Position numbers and translations under genes: made by a program
Assembly (NCBI RefSeq): GCF_000413855.1
Contig: NZ_ATGG01000023.1
Span: 1-64,000, forward strand
Direction: 5' to 3'
Origin: Acinetobacter gyllenbergii CIP 110306 = MTCC 11365
Lineage (GTDB): Bacteria; Pseudomonadota; Gammaproteobacteria; Pseudomonadales; Moraxellaceae
Length of the DNA stretch: 64,000 nucleotides
The notes under the pieces: generated by a model
Told to the model about the DNA's origin: nothing
The model's database searches: none
The model's input: only the letters and a program-made list of their open reading frames with translations
Shown here: one piece after another, positions 35,829 through 45,618 of the stretch
Position numbering within the stretch: the stretch's first letter is position 1
How the letters are laid out: the number at the start of each line of letters is the position of its first letter

Positions 35829-38009
35829 ATGAGTAAATTTAATTTGCATCCCCTCTCATTTGCACTCCTTGGGGCAATGACCACATCCGCTTTCGCAGAT
35901 ACAACGGCAGCATCTGAAAATACCAATACCCACCAACTTGCTACCATTGTGGTATCTGCTGCTGGCTTTGAGCAAGACATTAAAAATGCACCCGCTTCGA
36001 TTAGCGTGGTGACAAAAGAAGATATTGAAAAGAAAAATGCAACCAGCATTGCTGATCTACTTGCAGATGTTCCGGGCATTGATATCCGAGACGGTATTGG
36101 GAAAACCTCTGGTTTGAATATTAAAATGCGTGGCTTAGGCAGTGAATATAGCCTGATTCTGATTGATGGCCGTCGTCAAACCACCTCTTCAGATGTCACC
36201 CCAAATGGTTTTGGGGAGTCTGCAAATGGTTTCTTACCTCCACTCGCGTCAATCGAAAGAATTGAAGTGATTCGTGGACCAATGGCAACACGCTATGGTT
36301 CAGAAGCGATGGGGGGTGTAATTAACATTATTACCAAGAAAATCAGCAACGAATGGAATGGCAATGTCACCGTCAGTGGCAATGTCATGGAACATGGCGG
36401 TGAAGCGGATTCATGGAAAACCAGCGTCGTGGTCAATGGTCCGATTATTCAAGATAAGTTAGGCGTACAGCTACGAGGTTCTTACTTAGATCGTCAAAAA
36501 TCTGAACGAATTCCAGGTACCTCTGGTCGTGATCCACGCCCAAGTGAAGCGGACCTCTACGATGTCGGTGGGAAACTATCCTTTAAATTAAATGAGCAAA
36601 ATAATTTCTGGGTGGATGGTTTTCATTCAAGCCAAACTTATAAAAATGATGATAACCGCTTAGGAACATTGGATACGCCTGCACGTGCCAATGGCTATAA
36701 AGATGAATTAGAGTTTAAACGCGATCAAATCGCCGTCGGTCATAATGGTGATTATAGCTTTGGTCAATGGAACTCTTATGTCAGCCAAACTAAAACAGAG
36801 ACTGTTGGGCGTACTATTCCGCGTAATACATTCCCAGGTAATGCTTCAGCTGGTCAGGATCGTACTTTAAAAAATACGGATTTCGTCGCCGACTCACATG
36901 TGGTGATGCCAATTGCAGATCATAAACTCACAGTTGGTGCTGAATATAAAGAAGCAAAAATTGCAGATGATATTGCAGGCATTGGCGCGACATTCAAAAA
37001 AGATTCTTTTTCTATCTATGCAGAAGATGAATGGCGCATTCTCGACAACCTCGGCTTTACCCTTGGTGGTCGCTATGAAGATCACTCGGGTTTCGGTAGT
37101 CAGTTTAGCCCACGTGCATACCTCGTTTGGAATGCAAATGACGAACTTACATTTAAAGGTGGCGTGAGCACAGGTTATAAAGCGCCTTCAGCCAAAGCAC
37201 TGCATAATGGTATTGTTAGTATTAGTGGACAAGGTACCACCTTTGGTATTGGCTCTCCTGACTTAAAACCTGAAGAATCAACCAACTATGAACTTGGCTT
37301 CAATTATAACAATGGCAATTTAGACCTGACCACCACAGCATTTTTTAATAAAATTAAGAACCTAATTATCAGTGATGGACCAGAATTACCCAACTGTTCT
37401 TCAGCAACTAATCCAAATCAGCCAGGTTGTGTGAGTTATGGTTCACATATTACTCAAGATACTTTTTCACAAAGTATCAATGCAGATGAAGCTGAAACCA
37501 AAGGTGTTGAACTCAGTTTGAAATATAGCATTCTTCCTGAATGGGATATCAAAGCTGCATATACTTATATGGAAACCGAAATTACCAAAGGTAAGAATAA
37601 AGGTTCATATCTAAGTAATGTCCCTAAAAATGCCTTTAATATGACCTCAACTTGGCATATCAATGATGCCTTTGATCTATGGTTGCAACATGAATATAAA
37701 TCAGAGCGTAAACGCTACGATACAGAACAAACCACAGGTGATGCCGCGCTGATTTATAATGCGACCAACAACAAATTAAAGGGTTATAACTTATTCAACC
37801 TAGGTGCAAGCTATAGTGTCAATGATCAATTGCGCTTCAATGGTGCAGTAAATAACCTGCTTGACAAAGATTTCACCAGCAATGGTTCTTATATTGATGC
37901 CAATGGAAACCCAGCTTCTTATTATGACTATATGGTGATTGGCTCTGGAATGTCAGGCACTTACCTTGCTGGTCGTAACTTCTGGTTATCTGTGTCATAT
38001 GACTTCTAA
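35829..38009 (+). CDS. TonB-dependent catecholate siderophore receptor (FepA/CirA/PirA-like)
   Basis: Outer-membrane receptor of 726 aa for a ferric siderophore. Seen: signal peptide (A-F-A-D), a TonB box region T-I-V-V-S-A-A (about 40-46), a plug domain with R-G-L-G-S-E-Y-S-L-I-L-I-D-G-R and E-V-I-R-G-P-M-A-T-R-Y-G-S-E-A-M-G-G-V-I-N-I-I-T, then a 22-strand barrel ending in aromatic F (S-Y-D-F). The start at 35829 is better than an upstream TTG at 35784. The plug resembles FepA/CirA/PirA, so a catecholate such as enterobactin or a breakdown product is likely. A Fur-like box lies upstream. Confidence 0.9.
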   Translation: MSKFNLHPLSFALLGAMTTSAFADTTAASENTNTHQLATIVVSAAGFEQDIKNAPASISVVTKEDIEKKNATSIADLLADVPGIDIRDGIGKTSGLNIKMRGLGSEYSLILIDGRRQTTSSDVTPNGFGESANGFLPPLASIERIEVIRGPMATRYGSEAMGGVINIITKKISNEWNGNVTVSGNVMEHGGEADSWKTSVVVNGPIIQDKLGVQLRGSYLDRQKSERIPGTSGRDPRPSEADLYDVGGKLSFKLNEQNNFWVDGFHSSQTYKNDDNRLGTLDTPARANGYKDELEFKRDQIAVGHNGDYSFGQWNSYVSQTKTETVGRTIPRNTFPGNASAGQDRTLKNTDFVADSHVVMPIADHKLTVGAEYKEAKIADDIAGIGATFKKDSFSIYAEDEWRILDNLGFTLGGRYEDHSGFGSQFSPRAYLVWNANDELTFKGGVSTGYKAPSAKALHNGIVSISGQGTTFGIGSPDLKPEESTNYELGFNYNNGNLDLTTTAFFNKIKNLIISDGPELPNCSSATNPNQPGCVSYGSHITQDTFSQSINADEAETKGVELSLKYSILPEWDIKAAYTYMETEITKGKNKGSYLSNVPKNAFNMTSTWHINDAFDLWLQHEYKSERKRYDTEQTTGDAALIYNATNNKLKGYNLFNLGASYSVNDQLRFNGAVNNLLDKDFTSNGSYIDANGNPASYYDYMVIGSGMSGTYLAGRNFWLSVSYDF

Positions 38010-38032
38010 GTGTTAACCAACCTAACAAGTAT

Positions 38033-38060
38033 AAAAAACCTGCCTTAATGCAGGTTTTTT
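38033..38060 (+). terminator. Terminator after the first TonB receptor
   Basis: AAAAAACCTGC, loop CTTAAT, GCAGGTTTTTT. Confidence 0.88.
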
Positions 38061-38443
38061 ATTCACCCCAATCACGCTATTCTTAGCAGTAAACACTTTG
38101 ATAACTATCTAGTACCTTAAAAATTTAATCTAGGTCTCCAAAGCATCCGAGCGTCAAGGATAGAAATTTTGGGTAATATTCCCCTATTTTTTTCTAGCAG
38201 TACTTTTTTCTCTTTGCCTATTCAAAATAACGAACTGATATTCAAAAGTTTTCAACATTTAAATGAAAAAACTGCAACATCTAAATTAAAAGTCAAATCT
38301 TAAAAAACAATCGTTTTTTTAGATTAAATAAAAAAATCAACAAATTAACAACATTATTGAACAATTAAGGATGAAAAATTATTTAAGTTTCCATTGTAAT
38401 AATTAGAAACAATTGAAAAAAACAACCCAAAACAAATGAATAT
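38061..38443. other. Long AT-rich intergenic region before piuA
   Basis: About 380 bp with no gene, very rich in A/T runs. I see no further structure apart from the Fur-like box at its right end. Confidence 0.4.
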
Positions 38444-38462
38444 AGAAATGACAATGATTATC
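38444..38462. promoter_or_regulatory. Fur-box-like site before piuA
   Basis: AGAAATGACAATGATTATC matches 14 of 19 positions of the Fur consensus, 35 bp before the piuA start. Confidence 0.65.
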
Positions 38463-38497
38463 CTTTGCATAAATTTTTACACTGTTAGGCGTGCCAA

Positions 38498-40792
38498 ATG
38501 TCTTTTATTAAATCAAGGAAGAAGCTCGTTTCTTCTGCAATTGCGTCATCACTTTCAGTAATTGCAGTACCCGCGATTGCTCAGGATCAGACAGTTCAAC
38601 TCCCAACCATTCATGCGCATGCTGCTCAAGAAGAATCTTTAAAAGTAGATCAGTCTGCAAATGCAAAATTTGTAGCACCACTGAAAGACACGCCGAAGTC
38701 AGTTTCAATTCTGTCGCAAAAATTAATTAAAGATACAAACTCAAATACCTTACTTGAAGCACTTCGTTATGAACCAGGTATTACTTTAGGTGCTGGTGAA
38801 GGTGGTACACCATTTACAGATATGCCTTATATTCGCGGTTATAGTGGCCAATCTTCTATTTATGTAGACGGCGTGCGGAATACCACCTCTCAAAGCCGCG
38901 ATATGTTTGCAATTGAACAAGTTGAAGTCATTAAAGGTTCTTCTTCTACCCTTGGTGGTGGCGGTAGTGTGGGTGGTAGTATCAACCTCGTGCCTAAAGT
39001 GGCACATCAAGGTGATGTCTATCAGGGCAGTATCCAAGGCGGTACCGATAACTATCGCCATATCCAACTTGATGCCAATAAAGATTTTGGTAATGGTGTT
39101 GCAGGCCGTGTCGTGGTAATGGGACATGAAAATGAAAAACCAGGCCAACACAATGGTGCAGAGTTTGCCCGTGCAGGTCTCGCATCAAGCCTTGCTTTTG
39201 GTTTAGATACAGCAACACGTGGTACTTTCAGTTATTACTACCTACGTAGCAATGACGAACCAGATGCTGGAATTCCATTCAACAATCCAACTCGCGCCCC
39301 CGCTGGCGTGACACTTACCCCTGGTGATGGCCGTCCAGTGAGTGTTAAAGCTGGGACTTACTATGGTTGGAAAGATCGTGATTTTGATAAACGTGAAAAT
39401 CATATTGGTACATTTAAGTTAGAACATGATTTTAATGAAAATCTAACTGTGTCAAACGTGGCAACTTACAACAAGTCGAAATCTGACTATGTATATACCA
39501 ATGCGGATGACTCGAATGGGAATATTTACCGTGGTACGGTTGCTCGCCGTGCTTTAAGCCGTATCTTAGATACCGATGCTTATAGCGACCAGCTTTCTTT
39601 AAGAGGTAAGTTCAACACTGGTGCATTCAAACATTCATTTAATGTGGGCACTGAGTGGAGCTATCAAAATACTGATCAAGGTATGCACACGTTTACCAAT
39701 GCCGCGGGGCAAACCACATCAACTATTTTAGCATCCAATATCAGTGGTTGTAATTCAACTGCTGCAATGGCAAACGGTTGGTGTACCAGTTTAAATAACC
39801 CAGGTAATGGTGTGTTTACCGACACAATGGGCAGTATTAAAGGACAATCAACTACGCGTAGCCGTACAGCTTCTGTTTACGCCTTGGATAGTATTGAATT
39901 TAATCCACAGTGGTTACTTAATGTAGGTGTGCGTTGGGATAAATTTGAAACCGAGAAGAAATACAATAAAGACGTCTACGGTGCAACTGGTGGAGCTTAT
40001 AACTCAACCATTACCATTCCGAAAGGAACGAAATACGAAAGTGATTCAGACTTCTTCACTTACCAAGCTGGTTTAGTATTTAAGCCAACTGAATCAGGTA
40101 GCATCTATGCAAGTTATGCAACCTCAGCAAACCCAGTGGGTGTTTTAGCTGAAGGCGATAGCAGCGATAACGCTCTAGGTACTACAGAAATTGTAAATAA
40201 CCTTAAACCTGAAGAAGCACGTACTTTTGAAATCGGAACCAAATGGGATTTGTTTAATGACCGTGCAAATTTAACGGCTGCAATTTTCCGTACTGAAAAG
40301 CAAAATACACGTATTCAAATTGATCCTACGACTACAACCAATGCTGGTGAAAGTAAAGTGGATGGCTTTGAAGTCAGCTTAAACGGCAAAGTTACCAACA
40401 AATGGGATATCTCTGCAGGTTATAGCTACTTAGACAGTGAAATTACCAAAGCGGCTTATAATGCAGTTGCTCAAGAAGGTAAACCATTACCATTTGTCGC
40501 CAAAAACAGCGCAACATTATGGTCAACTTATCGCGTATTACCGAACTTGACTCTAGGTGCTGGCGCAGAATATCGTGATCAAGTTTTTGTAAACACCACT
40601 GCACCAAAATATTTACCAACTTATACCATCTATAATGCGATGGCAAAATATGATGTAAATAAGAACGTGAATGTTCAGCTGAATGTAAATAACATTGGTG
40701 ATAAACGTTACTTCACCAGCGCACATGCAGCACATTATGCCTTTGAAGGTAATGGACGTAATGCAGTCTTAGCGATTAACTTTAAATACTAA
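38498..40792 (+). CDS. piuA: TonB-dependent siderophore receptor, Fiu/PiuA-like
   Basis: Outer-membrane receptor of 764 aa. Seen: signal peptide (A-I-A-Q), plug with P-K-S-V-S-I-L-S (about 66-73), M-P-Y-I-R-G-Y-S-G-Q-S-S-I-Y-V-D-G-V-R and E-V-I-K-G-S-S-S-T-L-G-G-G-G-S-V-G-G, then the barrel with D-E-P-D-A-G-I-P-F and a terminal aromatic residue (F-K-Y). Established: Fiu/PiuA receptors take up monomeric catechols and siderophore-like antibiotics, and they commonly neighbour PiuC/YbiX, as here. A TTAGG site precedes the ATG. Confidence 0.86.
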   Translation: MSFIKSRKKLVSSAIASSLSVIAVPAIAQDQTVQLPTIHAHAAQEESLKVDQSANAKFVAPLKDTPKSVSILSQKLIKDTNSNTLLEALRYEPGITLGAGEGGTPFTDMPYIRGYSGQSSIYVDGVRNTTSQSRDMFAIEQVEVIKGSSSTLGGGGSVGGSINLVPKVAHQGDVYQGSIQGGTDNYRHIQLDANKDFGNGVAGRVVVMGHENEKPGQHNGAEFARAGLASSLAFGLDTATRGTFSYYYLRSNDEPDAGIPFNNPTRAPAGVTLTPGDGRPVSVKAGTYYGWKDRDFDKRENHIGTFKLEHDFNENLTVSNVATYNKSKSDYVYTNADDSNGNIYRGTVARRALSRILDTDAYSDQLSLRGKFNTGAFKHSFNVGTEWSYQNTDQGMHTFTNAAGQTTSTILASNISGCNSTAAMANGWCTSLNNPGNGVFTDTMGSIKGQSTTRSRTASVYALDSIEFNPQWLLNVGVRWDKFETEKKYNKDVYGATGGAYNSTITIPKGTKYESDSDFFTYQAGLVFKPTESGSIYASYATSANPVGVLAEGDSSDNALGTTEIVNNLKPEEARTFEIGTKWDLFNDRANLTAAIFRTEKQNTRIQIDPTTTTNAGESKVDGFEVSLNGKVTNKWDISAGYSYLDSEITKAAYNAVAQEGKPLPFVAKNSATLWSTYRVLPNLTLGAGAEYRDQVFVNTTAPKYLPTYTIYNAMAKYDVNKNVNVQLNVNNIGDKRYFTSAHAAHYAFEGNGRNAVLAINFKY

Positions 40793-40897
40793 GCCAAAAT
40801 CCATAAAATATTTATGGAATTAAACTCAGTTCGTATAAAATAGCCTCGACATGAGGCTATTTTTACATATGAAGCAAATACTCAAAAGGTGTTCACA

Positions 40898-41581
40898 GTG
40901 ATTCATCATATTCCCAATGTATTAACGAAAGAACAAGTTGCAGAATTCCGTCGCTTGATGACAGATGCAGATTGGGTGGGTGGGAAAGTCACCGCAGGTA
41001 CACTTTCTGCTTCCGTGAAAAAAAATCAGCAACTCTCAGAGCAAGACCCACTCACTCATGCACTCAGTGATATCGTGATCAAAGCGATTTGGCAAAATCC
41101 ATTATTCCAAGCCGCTGCGCTTCCTCATAAAATCATCCCGCCCCTATTTAATCGTTATGATGAATCTGAAAGCTTTGGCTTCCATGTAGATAATTCAATT
41201 CGCCTGATTCGGGGAACTTCTGAGCAAATTCGTACCGATCTCTCCTGTACCTTGTTCTTAAGCGAACCCGAAGAATATGAGGGCGGTGAACTGGTCATTG
41301 AAGACACTTATGGTTACCATGAGATTAAACTTCCCGCTGGAGATGTGGTGCTTTACCCATCAACCAGTTTGCATGAAGTCAGCAGTATTAGTATGGGAAG
41401 CCGTTTTGCCTCATTTTTTTGGGTACAAAGTCTGATTCGGGATGATAGTAAACGTCATCTGCTGTTCACTTTAGATGAAAGTATCCGTGCATTACGTACA
41501 GCTCATGGCGATGCTTATCCAGAAGTGATGAAACTCACCAACATTTACCATAACTTGATTCGCATGTGGTCTGAACTCTAA
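40898..41581 (+). CDS. piuC: Fe(II)/2-oxoglutarate-dependent dioxygenase PiuC/YbiX
   Basis: PKHD-type hydroxylase usually found beside Fiu/PiuA. Seen: the family start I-P-N-V-L-T, the iron-binding H-x-D in G-F-H-V-D-N (about 97) with a later H in L-H-E-V-S, and the arginine in G-S-R-F-A-S for 2-oxoglutarate. The GTG at 40898 has AAAAGG 8 nt upstream and gives 227 aa, the family size; an in-frame GTG at 40889 would overlap that site. Its substrate is not established; a role in handling the imported siderophore or its receptor is often proposed. Likely co-transcribed with piuA. Confidence 0.9.
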   Translation: MIHHIPNVLTKEQVAEFRRLMTDADWVGGKVTAGTLSASVKKNQQLSEQDPLTHALSDIVIKAIWQNPLFQAAALPHKIIPPLFNRYDESESFGFHVDNSIRLIRGTSEQIRTDLSCTLFLSEPEEYEGGELVIEDTYGYHEIKLPAGDVVLYPSTSLHEVSSISMGSRFASFFWVQSLIRDDSKRHLLFTLDESIRALRTAHGDAYPEVMKLTNIYHNLIRMWSEL

Positions 41582-41817
41582 ATCACACACTTTTCATATC
41601 AAAGAGATAAAATTAATTTTTTTTATCTCTAATTGACAAGATTATGGGAATTTTTTCTCACCAAACACAAAATAGCGCAAAAATTAGGAAAATATTTTCC
41701 ATTCATTCAAATTAAAATGTTTTATAGACCTTTGCAGTCGTCTGTATTTTCGCCTAGACTGAATATCGTTAGATGATTAATATAACTGCAAAATTAAATA
41801 CCCCATATGAATGGTAG
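41582..41817. other. AT-rich region before the leu leader
   Basis: About 235 bp without a gene. It should carry the leuA promoter; I cannot assign it with confidence. Confidence 0.35.
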
Positions 41818-41820
41818 ATG

Positions 41821-41907
41821 ATGAAAACAAATCGCGGCTTTACCCATCCGTCTCATACAACACATCTCGCTGCTCTTCTCCTGATGCTGCGCCTCGCGCG
41901 CGTATAA
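41821..41907 (+). CDS. leuL: leuA leader peptide (leucine-rich, 28 residues)
   Basis: Short frame ATG...TAA 133 bp before leuA. Its C-terminal half is L-A-A-L-L-L-M-L-R-L-A-R-V, so six of the last 13 codons are leucine (CTC, CTT, CTC, CTG, CTG, CTC). A second in-frame ATG lies at 41818. This is the hallmark of a ribosome-mediated attenuator: when charged tRNA-Leu is short, ribosomes stall on these codons. Too small for normal gene calling. Confidence 0.8.
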   Translation: MKTNRGFTHPSHTTHLAALLLMLRLARV

Positions 41908-41984
41908 ATTTTTTCGCCTACTTTTTTAGGCACTCGATCCCCGAATTCGCTTTAAATTAATTCTTATAGACACCATATATATCT

Positions 41985-42024
41985 GTAGCACGTTGCTTTT
42001 AATTTGACTCAGCAACCATGCTAC
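41985..42024 (+). promoter_or_regulatory. Stem-loop in the leuA leader
   Basis: GTAGCA-c-GTTGCT (41985-41997) pairs with AGCAAC-ca-TGCTAC (42011-42024) around a 13-nt loop. It ends 3 nt before the leuA AAGGAG site (42028-42033). There is no T-run after it, so it may act on translation or as one of several alternative folds rather than as a simple terminator. A smaller hairpin GCCTA/TAGGC lies just after the leader stop. Confidence 0.5.
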
Positions 42025-42040
42025 GACAAGGAGTTATCTC

Positions 42041-43738
42041 ATGATGTTGGCTGACCCAAGCAAAAAATACCGCCGTATGTACCAGCGAGTGGATTTACCC
42101 GATCGCCAATGGCCAAATAATGAAATCAATCAAGCGCCGATTTGGATGAGTACCGACCTTCGTGACGGTAACCAAGCGATTTTTGAACCGATGGATATGG
42201 ATCAAAAATTAAAAATGTTCCACATGTTGGTTAAAATCGGCTTCAAACATATTGAAATTGGTTTCCCTTCAGCATCTCAAATTGACTTCGACTTTACCCG
42301 TAAATTGATCGAAGAAGATTTGATTCCTGAAGATGTTTACATCGAGGTGTTGGTTCAAGCACGTGATCACTTGATTGAACGTACTTTTGAAGCCTTAGTC
42401 GGTGCAGAACGTGCCATTGTGCATATCTATAATTCAAACTCGCCGACTTTCCGCCAGAAAGTATTAAATGTGGATGCCAATGGCTCAAAACAACTTGCCA
42501 TTAATGCGGCGACGAAAGTCAAAGAATATGCAGCGCAATACCCTTCTACAGACTGGATTTTCCAGTACAGCCCCGAATGCTTCTCTGCAACTGAATTAGA
42601 AGTTGCCAAAGAGGTCTGTGATGCGGTGACTGAAATCTGGGAAGCGTCACCAACCAATAAAGTCATTTTGAATTTGCCTGCAACAGTTGAAGTGTCTACA
42701 CCAAATGTCTATGCCGATCAAATCGAATGGATGCACCGTAACTTGGCGCGTCGTGATGGCGTGATTATCTCTGTTCACTGTCATAATGACCGTGGTTGTG
42801 GTATCGCTGCCTCTGAATTGGCGATTATGGCGGGTGCTGACCGTGTTGAAGGTTGTGTATTTGGTAATGGTGAACGTACTGGTAATGTGGACGTTGCCGC
42901 AATTGCTTTAAACATGTATACCCAAGGTGTTGCACCAAACTTAGACTTCTCAAATATCAATGAAATCATTGCAACAGTTGAAGAATGTACAGGTTTACCA
43001 GTTCACCCTCGTCATCCATATGCAGGCGATTTGGTCTTTACCGCGTTCTCTGGTTCACACCAAGATGCGATTAAAAAAGGCTTCGAATTCCAGAAAAACG
43101 AAGAAATCTGGGATATGCCATACTTGCCAATTGATCCAAAAGACTTGGGCCGTGACTATGATGCAGTGATTCGTGTCAATAGCCAATCAGGTAAAGGCGG
43201 TATCGCATACTTATTAGAATCGAACTACAACGTTGCCTTACCACGTCGTGTTCAAATCGAATTCAGTCAGATCGTACAGCAACATACCGATGAAAATGGT
43301 ACGGAAATCAGTGCGCATGAAATCTGGACATTATTTGAAAATACCTATGTGGATGTGAAGAATAGCCATTATCAAACCAAACATTATCAATTGTCGGATA
43401 TCAATGGTACACAAATCATTGAATTAGATATTGAAATTGACGGTGAAATTCAACGTCTCCGTGGTGAAGGTAATGGCCCGATCTCTGCCATGTTGAATGC
43501 CTTACAGTTACCAATTGATGTAGTGAACTATGAAGAGCGCAGTATCAGTTCAGGTGCCAATGCCAAAGCACTTGCTTTGATTGAGCTTCAAGTGAAAGGC
43601 ACAGGTAAGAGTGCATTTGGTGCGGGTGTACATGACAACATCGTGACTTCATCAATCGAAGCCATTATTGCCTGTACCAATCGTTTAATTGAACAAGGGG
43701 TATTAACCACCGATCAAGTGGCTGCTGCAGCCGTTTAG
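42041..43738 (+). CDS. leuA: 2-isopropylmalate synthase
   Basis: First committed step of leucine synthesis: acetyl-CoA + 2-ketoisovalerate to 2-isopropylmalate. Seen: HMGL-like catalytic domain with S-T-D-L-R-D-G-N-Q-A (about 38-47), H-C-H-N-D-R-G-C-G (metal-binding His pair about 246-248) and G-N-G-E-R-T-G-N-V-D, then a linker and the C-terminal regulatory domain (about 430-565). That domain normally gives leucine feedback inhibition. Length 565 aa indicates the longer LeuA type. The site AAGGAG is 7 nt before the ATG. Control by the upstream leader is likely. Confidence 0.95.
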   Translation: MMLADPSKKYRRMYQRVDLPDRQWPNNEINQAPIWMSTDLRDGNQAIFEPMDMDQKLKMFHMLVKIGFKHIEIGFPSASQIDFDFTRKLIEEDLIPEDVYIEVLVQARDHLIERTFEALVGAERAIVHIYNSNSPTFRQKVLNVDANGSKQLAINAATKVKEYAAQYPSTDWIFQYSPECFSATELEVAKEVCDAVTEIWEASPTNKVILNLPATVEVSTPNVYADQIEWMHRNLARRDGVIISVHCHNDRGCGIAASELAIMAGADRVEGCVFGNGERTGNVDVAAIALNMYTQGVAPNLDFSNINEIIATVEECTGLPVHPRHPYAGDLVFTAFSGSHQDAIKKGFEFQKNEEIWDMPYLPIDPKDLGRDYDAVIRVNSQSGKGGIAYLLESNYNVALPRRVQIEFSQIVQQHTDENGTEISAHEIWTLFENTYVDVKNSHYQTKHYQLSDINGTQIIELDIEIDGEIQRLRGEGNGPISAMLNALQLPIDVVNYEERSISSGANAKALALIELQVKGTGKSAFGAGVHDNIVTSSIEAIIACTNRLIEQGVLTTDQVAAAAV

Positions 43739-43802
43739 ATAGGTGAAATATCACATAATCGTCAGTAAAGCTGAGTTGTAATATCAGAAAAAATGACTTT
43801 TG

Positions 43803-43831
43803 AAAGGATACCTGAATTGGTATCCTTTTAT
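43803..43831 (+). terminator. leuA terminator
   Basis: AAAGGATACC, loop TGAATT, GGTATCCTTT followed by T. Confidence 0.85.
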
Positions 43832-43864
43832 TATTAATGATTTATTATAGGGCGAATCATTCCA

Positions 43865-45025
43865 GTGTCTTTTCCATCGGATTCAGTGGGCGTAGTCACA
43901 CCACAAAAGTTTCAGTTTGAACAACCTTTAGAACTTGAATGTGGCCGAGTATTGCCGCGTTTCGATTTAATGGTTGAAACCTATGGAACCCTCAATGCAG
44001 ATCAATCCAATGCCATTCTGATTTGCCATGCGCTGTCAGGACATCACCATGCGGCAGGCTACCATCATGAAGATGACAAAAAAGCAGGCTGGTGGGACAG
44101 CTGTATTGGCCCTGGGAAAGCCATTGATACCAATCACTTCTTTGTCGTTTCCTTAAATAATATCGGTGGATGCAGTGGTTCAACTGGCCCTACTTCACCG
44201 AATCCAGAAAATGAAAATCGCCCCTATGGTCCTGACTTTCCATTAGTCACAGTGCGTGACTGGGTCAAAACCCAAGCCATGCTATCTGATCGTCTTGGAG
44301 TCAAGGTCTGGTACTCGGTGATAGGCGGCTCACTGGGCGGTATGCAAGCCCTGCAATGGTCACTGGATTATCCCGACCGCTTAAAAAAATGTGCCATTAT
44401 CGCCAGTGCACCAAAATTATCGGCACAGAATATTGCCTTCAACGAAGTTGCACGCCAATCGATTCTATCTGATCCTGATTTCCATCATGGTCGCTATCTG
44501 GAAAATGACAGTTATCCAAAACGCGGCTTGATTTTGGCACGCATGGTCGGCCATATCACCTACTTGTCTGAAGAAGCCATGAAACAGAAATTTGGTCGCG
44601 ATTTAAAATCAGGCAAATTTATGTATGGTTTTGATGTCGAATTCCAAGTGGAAAGCTATTTACGTTATCAAGGTGAACAATTTAGTCGCAATTTCGATGC
44701 AAATACTTACTTGATTATGACCAAGGCCTTGGATTATTTTGACCCTTCGCGTGAATATGAACATTCTTTGACGAAGGCAATGAGTCAACCGAAGTGCCAA
44801 TTTTTGGTGATTTCATTTACCACAGACTGGCGTTTTAGTCCAAGTCGTTCTCAGGAACTCGTGGATGCTTTGATTGATAATCATAAGCCTGTCAGCTACT
44901 TAGATATTGATGCTGAACAAGGCCATGACTCGTTCTTATTCCCTATTCCACTGTATGTGAAAACGCTACGCGCATTTTTAGGTGGAGAACAACAGTTGCA
45001 ATCGACATCGCAGGAGCAGTACTAA
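43865..45025 (+). CDS. metX: Homoserine O-acyltransferase MetX
   Basis: Acylates homoserine to start methionine synthesis. Alpha/beta hydrolase fold with nucleophile elbow G-G-S-L-G-G-M-Q (about 157-164), acid near the C-terminus (T-D-W-R region) and H-D-S-F in E-Q-G-H-D-S-F. Motif [12 protein letters not shown] is a family hallmark. GTG start. Many gamma-proteobacterial MetX enzymes use succinyl-CoA rather than acetyl-CoA; the donor cannot be settled by eye. metW follows with a 1-bp overlap. Confidence 0.93.
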   Translation: MSFPSDSVGVVTPQKFQFEQPLELECGRVLPRFDLMVETYGTLNADQSNAILICHALSGHHHAAGYHHEDDKKAGWWDSCIGPGKAIDTNHFFVVSLNNIGGCSGSTGPTSPNPENENRPYGPDFPLVTVRDWVKTQAMLSDRLGVKVWYSVIGGSLGGMQALQWSLDYPDRLKKCAIIASAPKLSAQNIAFNEVARQSILSDPDFHHGRYLENDSYPKRGLILARMVGHITYLSEEAMKQKFGRDLKSGKFMYGFDVEFQVESYLRYQGEQFSRNFDANTYLIMTKALDYFDPSREYEHSLTKAMSQPKCQFLVISFTTDWRFSPSRSQELVDALIDNHKPVSYLDIDAEQGHDSFLFPIPLYVKTLRAFLGGEQQLQSTSQEQY

Positions 45026-45618
45026 TGCGTATAGATCAACAACTCGCCGAAAGATGGATTAACCCGAACTCTAGCGTGTTAGACTTAGGTTGTGGTGATG
45101 GTGAATTGCTGGCTCATATGAGCAAACAGCACAATATTCGTGCCTATGGGCTAGAAATTGATCAAGAAAAGATTGCAATTGCCATCAGTCGGGGGTTAAA
45201 TATTATCCAACAGGACTTAAACCTTGGTTTAAGCCGTTTTGCCGACCAGTCTTTTGACTCTGTGGTCATGGCACAAGCTTTGCAAGCTGTAGATGCACCC
45301 GATGTATTACTTCGTGATATGGTGCGTGTCGGCAAACAGGCCATTATTACTTTTCCAAACTTTGCGCATTGGAAGACACGTTCTTTTCTTGCCTTGAAAG
45401 GGAAAATGCCTGTTTCGGAAGCTTTACCCTATATGTGGTATAACACCCCGAATATTCATTTATGTACTTTCCGTGACTTTGAAGCCTTATGTGCTGAGAA
45501 TCGGATTAAAATTATTAATCGACTTGCCGTTAATGGTGACCAACAAGGTAGTATGCTCAGTAAGCATATGCCGAACCTATTTGGTGAAGTCGCAATTTAT
45601 CGAGTGAGCGCTCTATGA
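45025..45618 (+). CDS. metW: Methionine biosynthesis protein MetW
   Basis: Methyltransferase-fold protein that normally accompanies MetX. Seen: V-L-D-L-G-C-G-D-G-E-L-L (motif I, about 19-30), Y-G-L-E-I-D, and the typical P-Y-M-W-Y-N-T-P-N-I-H-L-C-T. Length 197 aa is standard. It overlaps metX (TAATG) and the next gene (ATGA), so three genes form one unit. Its role is likely to support MetX; true methyltransferase activity is unproven in the family. Confidence 0.93.
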   Translation: MRIDQQLAERWINPNSSVLDLGCGDGELLAHMSKQHNIRAYGLEIDQEKIAIAISRGLNIIQQDLNLGLSRFADQSFDSVVMAQALQAVDAPDVLLRDMVRVGKQAIITFPNFAHWKTRSFLALKGKMPVSEALPYMWYNTPNIHLCTFRDFEALCAENRIKIINRLAVNGDQQGSMLSKHMPNLFGEVAIYRVSAL

